In this document: positions 32,482-41,237 of the stretch, piece by piece
Layout of the letters: each line of letters begins with the position of its first letter
How positions within the stretch are numbered: position 1 is the stretch's first letter
DNA from: DATARH01 sp050246595
GTDB lineage: Bacteria > Pseudomonadota > Alphaproteobacteria > ATCC43930 > CGMCC-115725
DNA: 64,000 nt
Direction: 5' to 3'
NCBI GenBank assembly: GCA_050246595.1
Contig: JBFWVT010000003.1
Span: forward strand, 117,604 to 181,603
The notes under the pieces: model-generated
What the model was told of the DNA's origin: nothing
Databases searched by the model: none
What the model saw: only the letters and a program-made list of their open reading frames with translations
Made by a program: the position numbers and the translations under genes

Positions 32482-33155
32482 GCCGCAAGGCTCGCTTTCT
32501 TGAGACGCGGCACCGGGTCGAGCGCCGCCAACCGCCGGAAGTCTTCGCTGATCTCTTGGAGCGCATGCAGGTCACGCTGCCTGATCCGCCCCCCGATCAG
32601 CACCAACGGCGTCGTCTCCGTCGGCGGCCAGAACACCGCGTTGCTGGCGCAGGCGGCGACCAGAGATCGCGGCCACGCCCCAGTGACGATGTCGTGCACC
32701 AGAGCGCGTTGGTGGCGCTCCAGCGCCGCCTTGTAGCGCGCGATCTCGTCTTGCGCGGCGTCCGCCGTGGTGGGTCGGTCAACATCGTCCGACAGATGCC
32801 GGCCGGCCGCTGAGCGGGCGTCGGCGTCGATCGACCCGGCGACCAGCCGGTGATAGAGCGCCTCGCATGAGGCTTGGTTGAGGCCGGTCCCGCGCCGCCA
32901 TAGTTCGATCAGACTGAGCAGGTAGAGCCCCGCTGCGTACCCCTCAGCGTTCACCACGCCACGGCCGTACAGCGCGCCGAGAGGCGTGTTCGGGAGGTCG
33001 GCGCGGCCGGTCACCGCTTGGCGCAAGTTGCGCGCTATATCGACGACCGGGTCGATTTCGGGCTCGGCCCGACCCTGCCTAGTCGGCTGACGCGATTTAG
33101 CCTCCGCGTTCGACTTGCGGCCCGGCAACCGCCGCCGGTTCTTGCTGCGCGACAC
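32478..33155 (-). CDS. Hypothetical phage protein
   Basis: 225 aa from GTG 33155 with GGAAGGTAG upstream. Basic N-terminus (SRSKNRRRLPGRKSNAEAKS), then helical domain (NAEGYAAGLYLLSLIELWRR) and LVHDIVTGAWPRSLVAACAS. No family recognised. Confidence 0.5.
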   Translation of the reverse strand: MSRSKNRRRLPGRKSNAEAKSRQPTRQGRAEPEIDPVVDIARNLRQAVTGRADLPNTPLGALYGRGVVNAEGYAAGLYLLSLIELWRRGTGLNQASCEALYHRLVAGSIDADARSAAGRHLSDDVDRPTTADAAQDEIARYKAALERHQRALVHDIVTGAWPRSLVAACASNAVFWPPTETTPLVLIGGRIRQRDLHALQEISEDFRRLAALDPVPRLKKASLAA

Positions 33156-33160
33156 GGTGG

Positions 33161-33397
33161 CTACCTTCCGGTCGCGGACTTGCCAGCCCGGTTCGGATGC
33201 GCATCGTCCGGGACAAACCCGACGGCACGTTCAAGTCTCCCCGGATCTTCGACGTAGAACTGGTCGAGAGCCCGAGACCTGCCATCGGTCAACCGCGCAA
33301 TCCAGCGCTTCAGCGTGCCGTCCTCGCTCCTGTCCGGCACATATTCGAGCACATGGTCGTTGTTGATCAGGGAGCCGTTGATCCCGCGAATAAACAT
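33161..33397 (-). CDS. Small hypothetical phage protein
   Basis: 78 aa. MFIRGINGSLINNDHVLEYV start and RWIARLTDGRSRALDQFYVE suggest a small beta fold. Between the HU gene and the 32478 gene. Function unknown. Confidence 0.5.
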   Translation of the reverse strand: MFIRGINGSLINNDHVLEYVPDRSEDGTLKRWIARLTDGRSRALDQFYVEDPGRLERAVGFVPDDAHPNRAGKSATGR

Positions 33398-33431
33398 GAT
33401 GGGCCTCGCCAGTTTGCCTCTGTCGGCCTGT

Positions 33432-33707
33432 TCAGGCGTTCAAGGCGGTTTTGAATCCCTTGCCCGCAGCGAATTTTGGCACCCGCTGCGCCGGTATCTG
33501 AACCGGCTCGCCGGTCTGCGGGTTGCGGCCCTCGCGCGCTTCCCTGCACCGGGCCTCGAAGGTCCCGAAACCGACAAAGCGCGCTTCCTCGCCTTTTGCC
33601 AGGGCGTCAGTGATCTCGTCGAAGACATGATCGACCACGGCCGACACCGTCGAACGTGAAATATCTGACTTATGAACGATCCGGTCGATCATTTCGCTCT
33701 TGTTCAT
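33432..33707 (-). CDS. HU/IHF-family DNA-binding protein
   Basis: 91 aa, the normal length. MNKSEMIDRIVHKSDISRST start, then VGFGTFEARCREAREGRNPQ (the DNA-bending arm region) and the IPAQRVPKFAAGKGFKTALN closing motif are diagnostic. It would bend or compact phage DNA, perhaps helping replication, packaging or site-specific recombination. Confidence 0.92.
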   Translation of the reverse strand: MNKSEMIDRIVHKSDISRSTVSAVVDHVFDEITDALAKGEEARFVGFGTFEARCREAREGRNPQTGEPVQIPAQRVPKFAAGKGFKTALNA

Positions 33708-33746
33708 CGTTTCGTCACTCTCGTTGCTTCAATATGCCGGTTCTTG

Positions 33747-34229
33747 CTATTCGGCGGCCGGCCGCACCGATTCCTGCTGGTGGTCCTCAAACCCATACGG
33801 GGGCCGAACCACTGCAACAGGAGTCCGAAGTTCTGGCTGTTTGGGTTGCGCGATATCGCCTTGAAGGTCGACGTCGCCCTTGGCGGCCCAATAGTCCAAA
33901 GCGGAACGAACCTGCCTCGGGGGAAGGCCGAACTTTTTGGCAATCGCGTCGACCGAGGCGCCCTGCGAATTCTGCCGAAGTTCCGACAGAACCATGCCGC
34001 GGATGTCTCGCCGTGGCGCCCTGGCCGCAAACGCCGCCCGGCCAGACGCGCCCTCGGCCTCATAGGCTTCGATCGCCAGCGATATTCCGGCGAGTTCCGC
34101 ATCGATCGCCGACAGGCCCTCGCGGTAGGTTTGCAGCTTGTTTTCGTATTCCTTTATTTGCTGAGTTTGTACCTCCCGGCATTGTTGCCGGTATTCCATC
34201 CGCTCCGATACCTTTGCGGGCACTGCCAT
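33747..34229 (-). CDS. Coiled-coil winged-helix-like protein
   Basis: 160 aa from ATG 34229 (TAATG overlap with tmk). The N-terminal half is a coiled coil (QIKEYENKLQTYREGLSAID). The middle part (SVDAIAKKFGLPPRQVRSAL then DYWAAKGDVDLQG) reads like a winged-helix DNA-binding domain. Probable DNA-binding phage protein of unknown role. Confidence 0.55.
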   Translation of the reverse strand: MAVPAKVSERMEYRQQCREVQTQQIKEYENKLQTYREGLSAIDAELAGISLAIEAYEAEGASGRAAFAARAPRRDIRGMVLSELRQNSQGASVDAIAKKFGLPPRQVRSALDYWAAKGDVDLQGDIAQPKQPELRTPVAVVRPPYGFEDHQQESVRPAAE

Positions 34230-34900
34230 TATTTGTCCTCTTCGGGGTCGGGGTGAATGACTGGCGTCAGCGCGATCCCAAGGCGCCGGCTGACGGTTGA
34301 GAGGATTTGCCTGTGGACCGCCCAGGCGGGGCCGGCGGCGTCGATCAGTACACACCGGCCGGGGTGCATGTCGGCGATCGCCTTGAACGCGGCGCGGACC
34401 CGCTCGTGGAACCCGCCGTTCATGCGGTCGAACCGATTGAGTTCTCTGCGGCGCGCAGTGCGCTCCGCCGCGACCTCGGGCGGCACGTCGAGGATCAGCG
34501 TCAGGTCCGGCCGCAAATCGCCGATCGCGATCCCCTGCGCCGCTGCCAAGAGCACCCGTGAGACGCCGCGCCCAGCCCCCTGGTAGGCCGTCGTCGAGTC
34601 GATGAAGCGGTCGCACACAACCACCGCTTCGCTCGCCAGGGCCGGCGCAATGACCCGCCGCACCAGATCCCGGCGGGCCGCCGTGAACAGCAGCACCTCG
34701 GTCTCTGCGTCCCAACGGTGCTCGTCGCCCGCCAGAAGCAGCGAGCGGATCGCGTCAGCCCCCGGTGTCCCGCCGGGCTCGCGGGTCGCTACAACCGAGA
34801 TGGCCGCATGCTTCAACGCTTGCACCAGCGCCAGCGCCTGCGTCGTCTTCCCGGCGCCGTCGCCGCCTTCGATTGTGATGAACCGGCCGTGCGGCGTCAT
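34229..34900 (-). CDS. tmk: Thymidylate kinase
   Basis: 223 aa from ATG 34900 (ATGA overlap with the dUTPase gene). P-loop TIEGGDGAGKTTQAL, the DR(Y/F/H) motif CDRFIDSTTAYQGAGRG and TREPGGTPGADAIR are all present. It phosphorylates dTMP to dTDP. With dUTPase it would enlarge the dTTP pool for phage replication. LID region is TARRRELNRFD. Confidence 0.92.
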   Translation of the reverse strand: MTPHGRFITIEGGDGAGKTTQALALVQALKHAAISVVATREPGGTPGADAIRSLLLAGDEHRWDAETEVLLFTAARRDLVRRVIAPALASEAVVVCDRFIDSTTAYQGAGRGVSRVLLAAAQGIAIGDLRPDLTLILDVPPEVAAERTARRRELNRFDRMNGGFHERVRAAFKAIADMHPGRCVLIDAAGPAWAVHRQILSTVSRRLGIALTPVIHPDPEEDK

Positions 34901-35655
34901 GAACGCCACCCCACAAGCGGAGTTGGCCGGCCCAGGTTGTACCGCTCTGCCGCTTTGGCCTCGTCCGGCGACGGATCAGGCGCGCGGGTCACGCCCTTGG
35001 TGGCGATGAACTTGTCGATCTCCTCGAGTTCGGTGTCCCGGTCTACAGCCCGCTTCGGCTTTTCCCGGCGTTTGTTGTTCCAGGCTTTCGTGACGCTCCG
35101 GCGCATCGGGTTTGTTCGCGCAACCTCGCTTTGTTCAGGCACAACATCCTCCGGCGGGTCTTGTTGCTTCGCGGGTTCGGGTTTTAATTCGACCTCCGGA
35201 GTCGAAACGCCCGGCGAACCAAATTTCCCCGACCCACGTTGCGTCTGCTCGCCGAACTCAGCGACATCAATAAGCCGGGGCCGCGCAACAGCGGTAAAAA
35301 CCATCTGCGCAATCCTATCCCCCGGATTGATGATTATTCGCTGCCCCCTGGCGCTCCAGGCGGCAATCGTGATCTCGCCCTGGTAGTCGGCGTCGATAAT
35401 GCCAACCGTATTGGCGAGACCAAGACCAAGGCGAAGGCCAAGACCCGATCGCGGGTAGACGATCCCGCAATAGCTCGGCTCGAGGATATGCACCGCAAAC
35501 CCGGTCGGTATCGCGACCGGCTGGCCCAGCAACTCCAGCGGCTCGCCGAGGCAGGCATGCAGGTCTAACCCGGCCGCATGGGTCGATCCCCAGACCGGGA
35601 AGCCCCATTCCCGCAGGCGGGGATCAAGGATCTTGATTTCGACCGGAATCAGCAT
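34897..35655 (-). CDS. dut: dUTPase with C-terminal extension
   Basis: 252 aa. The five dUTPase motifs are visible: AGLDLHA, VYPRSGLGL, GIIDADYQGEI, NPGDRIAQMVF and a variant motif 5 RGSGKFGSPG (usually RGxGGFGST). It hydrolyses dUTP to dUMP. Bacterial dUTPases are ~150 aa; here ~100 further residues, Lys/Glu/Pro-rich, follow motif 5 and look disordered or like an interaction tail. The enzyme is normally a trimer. Confidence 0.9.
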   Translation of the reverse strand: MLIPVEIKILDPRLREWGFPVWGSTHAAGLDLHACLGEPLELLGQPVAIPTGFAVHILEPSYCGIVYPRSGLGLRLGLGLANTVGIIDADYQGEITIAAWSARGQRIIINPGDRIAQMVFTAVARPRLIDVAEFGEQTQRGSGKFGSPGVSTPEVELKPEPAKQQDPPEDVVPEQSEVARTNPMRRSVTKAWNNKRREKPKRAVDRDTELEEIDKFIATKGVTRAPDPSPDEAKAAERYNLGRPTPLVGWRS

Positions 35656-35660
35656 CGGAC

Positions 35661-35846
35661 CTACCGCCGCCGCAGAATCTTGAAGCCGAGAGGTAAATGC
35701 ACCGTTTTGCGAACCTCGCCGGCGTATGTGTTCTCGCGAACCACGATCTGGTTTGTTTCCGGGTCGGCGGACTCGACATCCTTGATCTCGGAGTAATCGC
35801 AGAGATCAACGACCATGTGCGTCTGCTTGTCTATCGGTTGCATCAT
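35661..35846 (-). CDS. Small hypothetical protein
   Basis: 61 aa, beta-like (DKQTHMVVDLCDYSEIKDVE, then VHLPLGFKILRRR). Located between dUTPase and HNH genes, overlapping the HNH stop by 4 bases. Function unknown. Confidence 0.5.
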   Translation of the reverse strand: MMQPIDKQTHMVVDLCDYSEIKDVESADPETNQIVVRENTYAGEVRKTVHLPLGFKILRRR

Positions 35847-36292
35847 CGAGATGATCCTTCACCTTCTTTGTTACCGGTCTCCTTACCCATACATGGCCCA
35901 GGAATTTCTCGTGCTGTAATTCCAAACTGCTCGGCTAAGGTTGGAATATGAACTGAACGATCCGGCACCCAATCGCTTTTACTTTGAGTTTCTATCGAAG
36001 GATAGAATTCCCGGCAAACCGATCTTCTGTTGTCGTGCGCAATAGAATGCCTGGATTTGTGATGCCGCTCGCAAAGAGGTATCAAATCATCTGGAAGCTC
36101 TTGCCCAATCCGATCGTAGGTTAAATGATGAACATCTCTCGCAGGCCAGACCATGTAGCCGCTACCAGGGCCAAGCCATCTCCTCTCGTCGAGACAATCT
36201 TGGCACTTTCCATTAGTTCTTGTGATCGCCGCATCACGTCGCGCTCGCCACTCTGACGACTGGAGATATTTTTTGTATTCCTCTCTTGTCAT
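35843..36292 (-). CDS. HNH endonuclease
   Basis: 149 aa. HNH motif: CQDCLDERRW zinc ligands, DVHHLTYDRIGQELPDDL, then LIPLCERHHKSRH. The His-Asn/His-His core looks intact. The C-terminus past residue 100 is not typical. It could be a homing-type or phage-specific nuclease; its place between helicase loader and dUTPase fits a small mobile nuclease or a replication-associated nuclease. Confidence 0.85.
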   Translation of the reverse strand: MTREEYKKYLQSSEWRARRDAAITRTNGKCQDCLDERRWLGPGSGYMVWPARDVHHLTYDRIGQELPDDLIPLCERHHKSRHSIAHDNRRSVCREFYPSIETQSKSDWVPDRSVHIPTLAEQFGITAREIPGPCMGKETGNKEGEGSSR

Positions 36293-36294
36293 GG

Positions 36295-36795
36295 CTAAAC
36301 TCGACCTTGCTCGGAACGCTCAGCAAACATCAGCGCCGTAGTAAGGCGTCGTAAAGCATCCCTCCGTCGAGACAGTTCTTCCTGTATCGGCTCACGTATT
36401 TCCGCCGGCTTTGGGAAGAACTTTGCATAGCGAAGCGAAATAAATAATCCTTTCGCCAGTAAATCTGGCGGGATGTCTCCGAGTAAAACAGCATAAAGTT
36501 TGATCTGCGATTCGCCCCATCCTTTCGGGGTTCCAAACAGATCAATGGCGGGTTCCAGTGTATCGATAATAGCTTCCGCCGTCGCCGGTATCGCTGCTTG
36601 CTGGCAGATGCTCAATGATTGGCGAAGATCCTCGATCGGTACCGGGATCCGTTCGTGAGCCCTCCATTCCGCCAGCCAAGAGGGTGGTTCGTACCAGCTG
36701 CTTGGCTCGCTGACGCTCGTCAAGCTCCCTCTGGTTCTTGTCGGCTCCAAAGAGGTCCCGTCGTTCGCGGTACTGGTCATGTTGTTTCTCGACAT
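36295..36795 (-). CDS. Probable helicase loader (G39P-like position)
   Basis: 166 aa from ATG 36795 (or ATG 36780). Helical (LRQSLSICQQAAIPATAEAI) and the segment LFISLRYAKFFPKPAEIREP, which recalls the replicative-helicase loader/inhibitor proteins of phages (G39P type). It sits between the initiator and HNH genes, near dnaB. The first 254 bases overlap the initiator gene in another frame. Function inferred from motif and place. Confidence 0.5.
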   Translation of the reverse strand: MSRNNMTSTANDGTSLEPTRTRGSLTSVSEPSSWYEPPSWLAEWRAHERIPVPIEDLRQSLSICQQAAIPATAEAIIDTLEPAIDLFGTPKGWGESQIKLYAVLLGDIPPDLLAKGLFISLRYAKFFPKPAEIREPIQEELSRRRDALRRLTTALMFAERSEQGRV

Positions 36796-37555
36796 CCGGT
36801 TCGTCCAACCAGCATTGCTGATGCAGCCACGATGAGAAATGTTTGGTGTATTGCGGATCTTCTCCACGTCGCCTCTCGGCATATCGACGAACAGCTAGTG
36901 TTATGGTTTCGAGATCGACGATTGTGCGAGCTTTGAACCACACCTTGAGCGCGGCCCCTTTGCTAACGCGACGTGGGTATAGCTTCCACACTGTCTCGAA
37001 TTCTTTGACGAGATCCGCCTGCGATGGTTTCGCTTGCGGAGGTGGTTTTGGCTCGGGGACCGTGCCGGCACGCTCGCGCGCGTCACTGACTCCCGAGGAA
37101 GCGTAAGCTTCCGAGGGATTCTCTTCTTTCCCTTGATTCTCTTGTTTCTTATACCCGTAACGGTCGCGCTTCACCGTTAGTAACGGTCGCGCTTCACTGG
37201 GGGTAACGGTCAGATTTTCGACACCCTGATATTTGTCGTAAAAACAGATAGTTACGGATGTTGCCGATGTAACGCTCGCCGTCACGATCAGGCCACGGTC
37301 GCGCAACACCGTTAAGAACCTCGCGACTTTCGTAGCGTTCCATCCCCAAGATGACCCCATATCTTGTAGGGAGGACACGAACTGGCCGCGGTCCACCGCA
37401 TGCTCGTGTCCGTTGAACCGGACGGTCCCGGACCGGAAAGCGGCTCGCTCGATCATCCAGATCCACGCCGCCCGGTGGCAGAATGGCTCTCGCCGAGGCG
37501 ACTGGAAAATATCATCGTCCATCCAGCCGCGTTGCATGAGATAAAATCCCGACAC
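36542..37555 (-). CDS. Phage replication initiator (lambda O/DnaD-like)
   Basis: 337 aa from GTG 37555 (GAGGA upstream). The N-terminal part (MQRGWMDDDIFQSPRREPFC, then AAWIWMIERAAFRSGTV and GSSWGWNATKVARFLTVLRD) is a winged-helix domain of the replisome organiser type. A central disordered stretch precedes LVKEFETVWKLYPRRVSKGA, which is like the C-terminal domain of phage replication proteins. It would bind the phage origin and recruit DnaB. No iteron array was seen inside the gene. Confidence 0.75.
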   Translation of the reverse strand: MSGFYLMQRGWMDDDIFQSPRREPFCHRAAWIWMIERAAFRSGTVRFNGHEHAVDRGQFVSSLQDMGSSWGWNATKVARFLTVLRDRGLIVTASVTSATSVTICFYDKYQGVENLTVTPSEARPLLTVKRDRYGYKKQENQGKEENPSEAYASSGVSDARERAGTVPEPKPPPQAKPSQADLVKEFETVWKLYPRRVSKGAALKVWFKARTIVDLETITLAVRRYAERRRGEDPQYTKHFSSWLHQQCWLDEPDVEKQHDQYRERRDLFGADKNQRELDERQRAKQLVRTTLLAGGMEGSRTDPGTDRGSSPIIEHLPASSDTGDGGSYYRYTGTRH

Positions 37556-37580
37556 AAAATCCTCGTATTACGCTGGACAG

Positions 37581-38999
37581 TTAAAAAGAACGAGAAAGAT
37601 TCTCAAAACGAGTAAGTGACCCGTCCCATCGAACCTTGATAGTCCCAATCGGACCGTTTCGCCGTTTGGCGACGACGATTTCGGCAATACCAATCGCATC
37701 ATCGCAGGTCCTTTGCCATCGGCTGTGGCGATCGTTGAATTTTTCTTCGGTCTCATCTGGGCGTTGGGTAGGCTCCTCCCGCGCGAGGTAATACTCAGCG
37801 CGGTACAGGAACATCACGCCGTCGGCATCTTGCTCGACATCTCCAGATTCCTTCAAATCGGCAAGCACTGGCCGCTTGTTTTCTCGCTGCTCGACGGCGC
37901 GGGACAACTGTGAGAGGCATACGACCGGCAGGTCGAGTTCCTTCGCTAGCTGTTTTAGGCCGCGAGTGATAATGCCGACTTCAATGCGCCGCTCGTGGCG
38001 ACCGGGCACCGTGACCAGTTGAAGGTGGTCGACAACGACCAATCCAATGCCCTTGGTCCGTTTTAGCTGGCGAGCGCGCCGCCGGATCTCACCTATAGAG
38101 AGCGCCGGCGTGTCGTCGATTGTGATAGGTAGCGGAGAGAGATCGGACGCGGCGCGAGACAGGTTCTGCCATCCGACCATGTCGAGATCGCCGCGGCGCT
38201 GCAGGTTCGATGCGACGCCAGACCAGGAGGCGAGCAGCCGCTGCGCCTGTTGCGCGCGGGTTTCCTCCAGGCTGAATATCAGGGAGGGGACGTGGAGACG
38301 CTCGGCGGCATGGAGGGCAATGCTAGCCGACAAACTCGACTTGCCCATTGAAGGCCTGCCGGCAATGATTTCAAGATTGCCGCGGCCGAGCCCGCCGATC
38401 AGATGGTCGAGGTCCACAAGACCCGTCTCGACCCCGAGGATTTGCCCACCGGCCTTGTAGGCCGCCTCGGTCTGGCCGAGGGATTCGTCTATGGCGACCC
38501 GTAGAGGGGCCGGACCGGCTTCGTTTCCAGCCCGCTCTGCAAGCGCGTATAGAGCTTGCTCATGCTCTTCGACGATGGCCTCGGCCGGCCGGTCTAGATC
38601 GACCGAATAAGCGTCGTCCATCGCTTTCTGGCAGGCGGCGATCAGCGCGCGCCGTTTCGCCATGTCGATGATCGACTGACCGTAGTGCTTCGCGTTGACG
38701 ACGGTGACGGCGGCGCTGATCAGCTTCAGGAGGTACTGCGTGCCACCGAGGCCAGAGAGCGCCGCGTTCCTCTCGAACACCGCCCGCAGCGTGATCGCAT
38801 CGGCTACGACGCCGCGGGATATCAGCTTGCCGATCTCCTCGTAGATCCGGCCGTGCACTGCGTGCGAAAAATGGTCTGGCAGCAGTGTCGAGGACACCGC
38901 GTCGTAGGCATGGTTGTTTATGAGGATCGCACCGAGGAGAGCCTGCTCGGCCTCTGGATTGGCCGGCGGAACCGGGCGATCGGCGATGGACTCGCTCAT
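37581..38999 (-). CDS. dnaB: Replicative DNA helicase DnaB
   Basis: 472 aa, full family length. The N-terminal domain (PANPEAEQALLGAILINNHA) and C-terminal RecA-like domain are complete: Walker A EIIAGRPSMGKSSLSASIAL, Walker B IGLVVVDHLQLVT, then LAKELDLPVVCLSQLSRAVE and the DLKESGDVEQDADGVMFLYR motif. It unwinds the phage replication fork. Confidence 0.95.
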   Translation of the reverse strand: MSESIADRPVPPANPEAEQALLGAILINNHAYDAVSSTLLPDHFSHAVHGRIYEEIGKLISRGVVADAITLRAVFERNAALSGLGGTQYLLKLISAAVTVVNAKHYGQSIIDMAKRRALIAACQKAMDDAYSVDLDRPAEAIVEEHEQALYALAERAGNEAGPAPLRVAIDESLGQTEAAYKAGGQILGVETGLVDLDHLIGGLGRGNLEIIAGRPSMGKSSLSASIALHAAERLHVPSLIFSLEETRAQQAQRLLASWSGVASNLQRRGDLDMVGWQNLSRAASDLSPLPITIDDTPALSIGEIRRRARQLKRTKGIGLVVVDHLQLVTVPGRHERRIEVGIITRGLKQLAKELDLPVVCLSQLSRAVEQRENKRPVLADLKESGDVEQDADGVMFLYRAEYYLAREEPTQRPDETEEKFNDRHSRWQRTCDDAIGIAEIVVAKRRNGPIGTIKVRWDGSLTRFENLSRSF

Positions 39000-39286
39000 T
39001 CCGCGCTCCTAGCAAGCGGTTCAAAAACCGGCCGTAGGAACGCTTGGCGGACGTCCTGGCGGCCGAACGGTGGACTCCGCCAAGAACCGACGCTAGGAGT
39101 CGGCTGCCCTGCTGCACTGGCGCGCAAACAAGACAATCCACCGCCCGACCATAGAAAAACCGAGCAACGCGGACGCGGCTCGGTATCGGGCGTCCTAGCA
39201 ACAGAGAGGCCTTGGCGGTGCCTCATCGGCGGTTTTTTGCCGCCGACACCCGAGAGTATGCCAAACGTGTGGGAGGGGTTCAACAC
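38996..39286 (-). CDS. Doubtful ORF before dnaB
   Basis: Up to 96 aa, ending in ATGA overlap with dnaB, which supports translation. Composition is Arg/Ser/Pro/Gly-rich with no recognisable family. Without it 299 bases between DnaA-IV and dnaB would be empty. Internal start 39226 possible. It may be a real fast-evolving protein or simply leader sequence. Confidence 0.35.
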   Translation of the reverse strand: MLNPSHTFGILSGVGGKKPPMRHRQGLSVARTPDTEPRPRCSVFLWSGGGLSCLRASAAGQPTPSVGSWRSPPFGRQDVRQAFLRPVFEPLARSAE

Positions 39287-39298
39287 GGCTGATCCCTC

Positions 39299-39754
39299 TC
39301 AAGCCGCGATCCGCTGCGCCGCGGCACGGAGCCCGGCCATCTCGGCGGCGAAGTCCGGGTCGGCGGCGATCCGCGCGGCGACTGTCTTGACGCCGTGCAC
39401 GACCGTGCTGTGATCCCGCCCGCCGAAGTGCCGGCCGATTGCGGGGAACGACCGCCCGGTGGTCTCGCGGGCGAGGTACATCGCAACCTGACGCGCTTGT
39501 GCGATGGGTGCGGACCGGAAGCTTGCGGACAGAATTGCCGCCGGCACGCCGTAGTGCTCGGCAACGAGGCGCTGTATTGCAGCGATGCGGTACTCGCGCG
39601 GCACGACGCGGGGCATGCGCTTCACGGCGTCGCGCTCGCCGGCGCTGTATCCGGCCTTGAATCCGGTGTCGTAAGCGGCTTTGTGCTCGGCCTCGAGCAA
39701 TGCGGCGATGCACGGGCGCAGCGCGGCCGGGAAGTCGGCGAGGGACGCGCTCAT
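39299..39754 (-). CDS. DnaA domain IV-like DNA-binding protein
   Basis: 151 aa. The C-terminal ~90 residues match the DnaA DNA-binding domain: RIAAIQRLVAEHYGVPAAIL, then ARQVAMYLARETTGRSFPAI and the signature GRDHSTVVHGVKTV. The AAA+ domain is absent. It could bind DnaA boxes at the phage origin or on the host chromosome. It lies next to dnaB and a methyltransferase. Stop overlaps the upstream methyltransferase coding end. Confidence 0.85.
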   Translation of the reverse strand: MSASLADFPAALRPCIAALLEAEHKAAYDTGFKAGYSAGERDAVKRMPRVVPREYRIAAIQRLVAEHYGVPAAILSASFRSAPIAQARQVAMYLARETTGRSFPAIGRHFGGRDHSTVVHGVKTVAARIAADPDFAAEMAGLRAAAQRIAA

Positions 39755-40503
39755 TCTGCGGCGACCTCCGCGAACATGCCGGCGTCGCCTTCGAGGCGGC
39801 GCCGGGCTATGGCGGCATACGCAGGGTTAATTTCGATAAGGACAGCGCTGCGGCCTAGTTGTTGAGCCGCGAGCCCCACACTTCCACTTCCCGCAAAGGG
39901 ATCAAGGATCACACCGTCAGGCGGGCAGGAATACTCGATTAGAGGCAGAATGGTCGGGATCGGCTTCTGCGTAGGATGTTCAGCGTGACCATGTTCCGAT
40001 CTGCAGAACATCACTGAGCGCATCAACCGGGGGCCGCCGTCGTGCGATTTATACGATGATGCTTCGATGTGTCCCCATTGAGGGGGACGACGTTTTCGCC
40101 TAACCGTTCTCGCTGTTGCGTCGTTAGTGAATAACGGGTTCTTATAGACAGAAGCCCACGATGTGTCTGACCGGTAGAAATGCGCGACCTGTTCGTGAAC
40201 CCTACGGAAACGGTCGGCGAACGCATTACATCCGTTGTGCTTTTCCCAGATGACATCCTGGGCGAGCGTCCAGCCTTCAAACTCAGCCGCTCTACCCATA
40301 AACAGCCGCAGGTTGCCGAAACTCCATAACGAGCCGGTCGGGTCGAGGACTCGCCTAGCAGCAGCGAGCCATCCGTGGGGCCACCGGTCCCATTCGAGGT
40401 TCGTCTGGGCATAGGGCGGGTCGGTGATGATGCAATTGACACTCCCCGCCGGTAACTGCGCCATCTGTTCCAGCGCGTCCCCGGTGATGATGCGGACGCT
40501 CAT
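39751..40503 (-). CDS. DNA methyltransferase (DPPY, beta class)
   Basis: 250 aa from ATG 40503 (GGGAGGCGAC upstream; ATGA overlap). Motif IV IITDPPYAQTNLEWDRWP near the N-terminus and motif I VILDPFAGSGSVGLAAQQLG near the C-terminus give the beta-class order. HPTQKPIPTILPLIEYSC is the characteristic region before motif I. It should methylate adenine N6 (or cytosine N4). No restriction enzyme is next to it, so it is an orphan. Confidence 0.9.
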   Translation of the reverse strand: MSVRIITGDALEQMAQLPAGSVNCIITDPPYAQTNLEWDRWPHGWLAAARRVLDPTGSLWSFGNLRLFMGRAAEFEGWTLAQDVIWEKHNGCNAFADRFRRVHEQVAHFYRSDTSWASVYKNPLFTNDATARTVRRKRRPPQWGHIEASSYKSHDGGPRLMRSVMFCRSEHGHAEHPTQKPIPTILPLIEYSCPPDGVILDPFAGSGSVGLAAQQLGRSAVLIEINPAYAAIARRRLEGDAGMFAEVAAE

Positions 40504-41237
40504 GTCGCCTCCCATTCGCGGGAGGGGATGAACATATCGGGCAGCGGGGCGCCGGCTTTGACGCGCCGACCGACCTCGCGCACCCCGTCGTTGTAGCTTT
40601 CGAGCGCGTCGACCTGCTCGTCGTAGGGGAGATCGACCGAGAAGTGATCGACTTGGTCGCCCCACGCCTCCCATCCTGGTCTGCGGTCGCGCGCGAAGAG
40701 CTCTAGGTAAGGGCCGGCGCAGTAGCGCTCGATGCGGGCTCGGGCTTCATCCGGTTTCCGCGAATGCTCGCGCACCGGGGAGAGAATGACCTCGCGGACA
40801 TCCTTGGCGATGCGACGGGCGTTGCCCCGCCGAGCTAGAAGGCAGAATTCAGCGTTCTTGCGGGTCGTAAAACCAAGACCGACATGCAGACCGGACTCAT
40901 TCACTGGTGTCCCGGCTAGGATCTTCCGTTTCGTTTTGATCCAGGTGAACGCGATACCGCTGTACCGGAATCCCCATGCCTCTATGACGCGAAACGCATG
41001 CGGAAGACACGGTCCTGTTGCCCAAAGAAACAAATGCGCATCGGGCGCCGCCAATGTTTGAACTGGCAGGGCCACAATGTCGTCGATGCCCAACACGTTG
41101 TAGAACTTCTCGGCATCGCGCCGGCTTCTCCACTGACTGCGATTATCGATACTGCGGGCGCGGAAGTGCCATGGCGGATCTGCGAGCACGGCCGCGAAAT
41201 GCCGGCGTGGCAAACCGGGAAACGGGTCACTGCTCAT
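40500..41237 (-). CDS. MT-A70 family adenine methyltransferase
   Basis: 245 aa from ATG 41237 (ATGA overlap). Motifs fit MT-A70 / phage IME4-like enzymes: FAAVLADPPWHFRARS, LPVQTLAAPDAHLFLWATGP, WGFRYSGIAFTWIKTKRKIL, HSRKPDEARARIERYC and GPYLELFARDRRPGWEAWG. It would make N6-methyladenine in DNA. The C-terminal ~40 residues are an extra tail. Confidence 0.92.
   Translation of the reverse strand: MSSDPFPGLPRRHFAAVLADPPWHFRARSIDNRSQWRSRRDAEKFYNVLGIDDIVALPVQTLAAPDAHLFLWATGPCLPHAFRVIEAWGFRYSGIAFTWIKTKRKILAGTPVNESGLHVGLGFTTRKNAEFCLLARRGNARRIAKDVREVILSPVREHSRKPDEARARIERYCAGPYLELFARDRRPGWEAWGDQVDHFSVDLPYDEQVDALESYNDGVREVGRRVKAGAPLPDMFIPSREWEAT

Noticed and set aside
36000..40000. Iteron or DnaA-box origin
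   Set aside because: I searched by eye for repeated iterons or TTATNCACA boxes near the initiator, DnaB and DnaA-IV genes and found no clear cluster; a motif scan would be decisive.
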